Shown here: positions 62,768-64,000 of the stretch, piece after piece
Layout of the letters: every line of letters starts with the position of its first letter
Numbering within the stretch: the first letter of the stretch is position 1
Source of the DNA: CAZGKW01 sp964526295
GTDB taxonomy: Bacteria > Planctomycetota > Phycisphaerae > FEN-1346
Direction of reading: 5' to 3'
Assembly (NCBI GenBank): GCA_964526295.1
Contig: CAZGKW010000008.1
Span: 1-64,000, forward strand
Length of the DNA stretch: 64,000 nt
Position numbers and translations under genes: made by a program
The notes under the pieces: model-generated
What the model was told of the DNA's origin: nothing
Databases searched by the model: none
What the model saw: only the letters and a program-made list of their open reading frames with translations

Positions 62768-64000
62768 ATGGCCCGTACACGCGCCAAGGCGAAGTGGATC
62801 TGGATCGCCGACGAGATGGCAATTCCGGACTACTACCTCCGTGCGCGGCGGGAGCTGACGCTTCGCGGCAAACCCGACGAGGCACGCCTCCTCATCGCCT
62901 CGCTCTGCGAGTACGTCCTCTACGTCAACGGCAAGTACGTCGGCACCGGTCCCACGCCGTCGGGCATCGGTGACCCGGTGGCGGATGAATACATCGGGCG
63001 GGACCTGCCGCTGAAGCGGGGCAAGAACGCCCTGGCGGTCCTCTGCCACAACCCCTACGTGCCGACGCTTCGCCGGCCGCGGCTGCCGGGGGCCCTGTGG
63101 GCCCGCCTCGAGGTGACCTACAAGAACGGCCGCCGGGTGACGTTCTCGACCGACCGGAGGTGGCGGGTGCAGCGGGCGGCGGACCTGGGCAGCCGGTCGC
63201 CGCGGGTCTACTGGACGACGGGGTTCTGCGAGGTCCGCGACACCCGCAGGGGACCCGCCGGATGGGACCGCGTGGGGTTCAAGGACCGGTCGTGGGGACG
63301 GGCCGACGAGGTGACACCGCGGACGGCCGCGGGCCGAGCCCCCGTCACGCCGGCCGTCTGCACGGTCCCGCGGCCCGTTGAGACGTTCGTCCGTCCCCGG
63401 CGGGTCCAGTCGGCGGGCCGTGTGGCGCCGCGGTCGGGCGTGACGGCGATGCCGTTCGAGTATACGGTACGCGAGTCGGCCATCGGCGAATTCTACGCGG
63501 GGTCGTTCGTCCACAGCGCGACGAAGCGACGCGTGCGGCTGACGTTCGACTGCGACGAGGCCGGAGCGGTCTACGTCAATAACCGCCACGCCGTCCGCCA
63601 GGGCTACAGCGAGCCGTTCGTCGAGTGGCTGACCGAGGCCGAGCAGGACGAGTACTCCGGGATCCACCGGGGCCAGGGCACTCGGGCCGGGCCGGTCGAG
63701 GTCCAGCTCGAAGCGGGATGGAACTCGGTCGGCGTGGTCCTCTACGACCCGGGGAACACCTGGGGCTTCGCCCTCCAGTTCGAGGACGCCCGGACGGGCC
63801 GGCCGCTGAAGCTGATCTTCTCGCCCGACCAGAACAAGGACGACCTGGCCGACTGGTCCATCGTCACGGAAGAGCTATGCCCCTGCGGCTACGGGGCACT
63901 GCCCGAGACGCCCGCCCCGAACCCGCGGACGTTTCCCGACCCGGCGGCGCTGTTGGCGTGGGAGGACCACAAGGCGACGCGAAAGGCCGTCAAGGGCGCC
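62768..64000 (+). CDS. alpha-L-rhamnosidase-like protein, N-terminal part (cut by window end)
   Basis: An open frame of 411 codons running to the last base, 33 bp after the isomerase gene. The N-terminal part (AKWIWIADEMAIPDYYLRARRELTL... YVLYVNGKYVGTGP) and RGKNALAVLCHNPY resemble the N-terminal beta-sandwich modules of family 78 rhamnosidases, and the later KRRVRLTFDCDEAGAVYVNN repeats that module type. There is no signal peptide. The catalytic (alpha/alpha)6 barrel would lie beyond the window, so the enzyme name is tentative. Confidence 0.7.
   Translation, partial: MARTRAKAKWIWIADEMAIPDYYLRARRELTLRGKPDEARLLIASLCEYVLYVNGKYVGTGPTPSGIGDPVADEYIGRDLPLKRGKNALAVLCHNPYVPTLRRPRLPGALWARLEVTYKNGRRVTFSTDRRWRVQRAADLGSRSPRVYWTTGFCEVRDTRRGPAGWDRVGFKDRSWGRADEVTPRTAAGRAPVTPAVCTVPRPVETFVRPRRVQSAGRVAPRSGVTAMPFEYTVRESAIGEFYAGSFVHSATKRRVRLTFDCDEAGAVYVNNRHAVRQGYSEPFVEWLTEAEQDEYSGIHRGQGTRAGPVEVQLEAGWNSVGVVLYDPGNTWGFALQFEDARTGRPLKLIFSPDQNKDDLADWSIVTEELCPCGYGALPETPAPNPRTFPDPAALLAWEDHKATRKAVKGA

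Overview
The window is high-GC DNA that looks like a planctomycete-type bacterial chromosome, probably from a metagenome-assembled genome. Supporting signs are a Ser/Thr kinase with an N-terminal zinc ribbon, a sulfatase with the C-x-A-S-R signature, a sugar phosphate isomerase/epimerase, a rhamnosidase-like protein, many TPR proteins and lipoproteins, frequent GTG starts, and long Ala/Pro/Glu-rich tails on ribosomal proteins. The phylum is inferred from gene content only. I saw no rRNA, tRNA, transposase or prophage gene.

Layout. 0-5 kb: hairpin repeats, a four-helix-bundle protein, argD and ileS. 5.6-16 kb: a membrane Ser/Thr kinase; a rfbD-alr-TPR operon; murJ; and a DUF2752 plus lipoprotein cluster. 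16-20 kb: a UroD-family protein, a LOG-family protein and rmuC. 19.6-24.5 kb: the replication-initiation block dciA, dnaN, dnaA, all on the minus strand, with candidate origin elements. 24.5-31.8 kb: a complete type II-C CRISPR-Cas system (tracrRNA, cas9, cas1, cas2, and an array of 42 spacers). 32-34.8 kb: gyrB on the plus strand, followed by a broken dciA-like frame and 1 kb of palindromic repeats. 36-41 kb: an ABC transporter and the rpsP-trmD-small membrane protein-rplS operon. 41-48 kb: a metallopeptidase, a DUF167 protein, an HTH-receiver protein, purB, a DinG-type helicase and a thiS-thiG operon. 48-54 kb: an exported TPR / giant TPR with peptidoglycan-binding repeat / lytic transglycosylase operon. 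54-64 kb: uracil-DNA glycosylase, deoC, sulfatase, dehydrogenase, a TPR protein, a lipoprotein, purM, a sugar isomerase, and a rhamnosidase-like gene cut by the window end.

The most striking region is 24.2-32.1 kb. The Cas9 system sits between divergent dnaA and gyrB. It is bracketed by an inverted duplication of about 175 bp: the right arm is the working gyrB promoter and first codons, and the left arm is a decayed copy that stops after 24 codons. The tracrRNA can be read in full (anti-repeat, nexus hairpin, second hairpin, intrinsic terminator) on the strand opposite cas9. A good promoter for cas9 lies inside the anti-repeat, and a good promoter for the tracrRNA lies inside the cas9 leader, so the two transcription units interlock. 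The array repeat itself carries a sigma-70-like promoter pointing into each spacer, as in Neisseria-type II-C systems.

A second theme is invasion by small palindromic repeats. They fill intergenic regions, form clusters at 0-0.28 and 35.45-36.4 kb, and appear to have entered reading frames of housekeeping genes (alr, rfbD, possibly argD) and to have broken a dciA-like frame behind gyrB.
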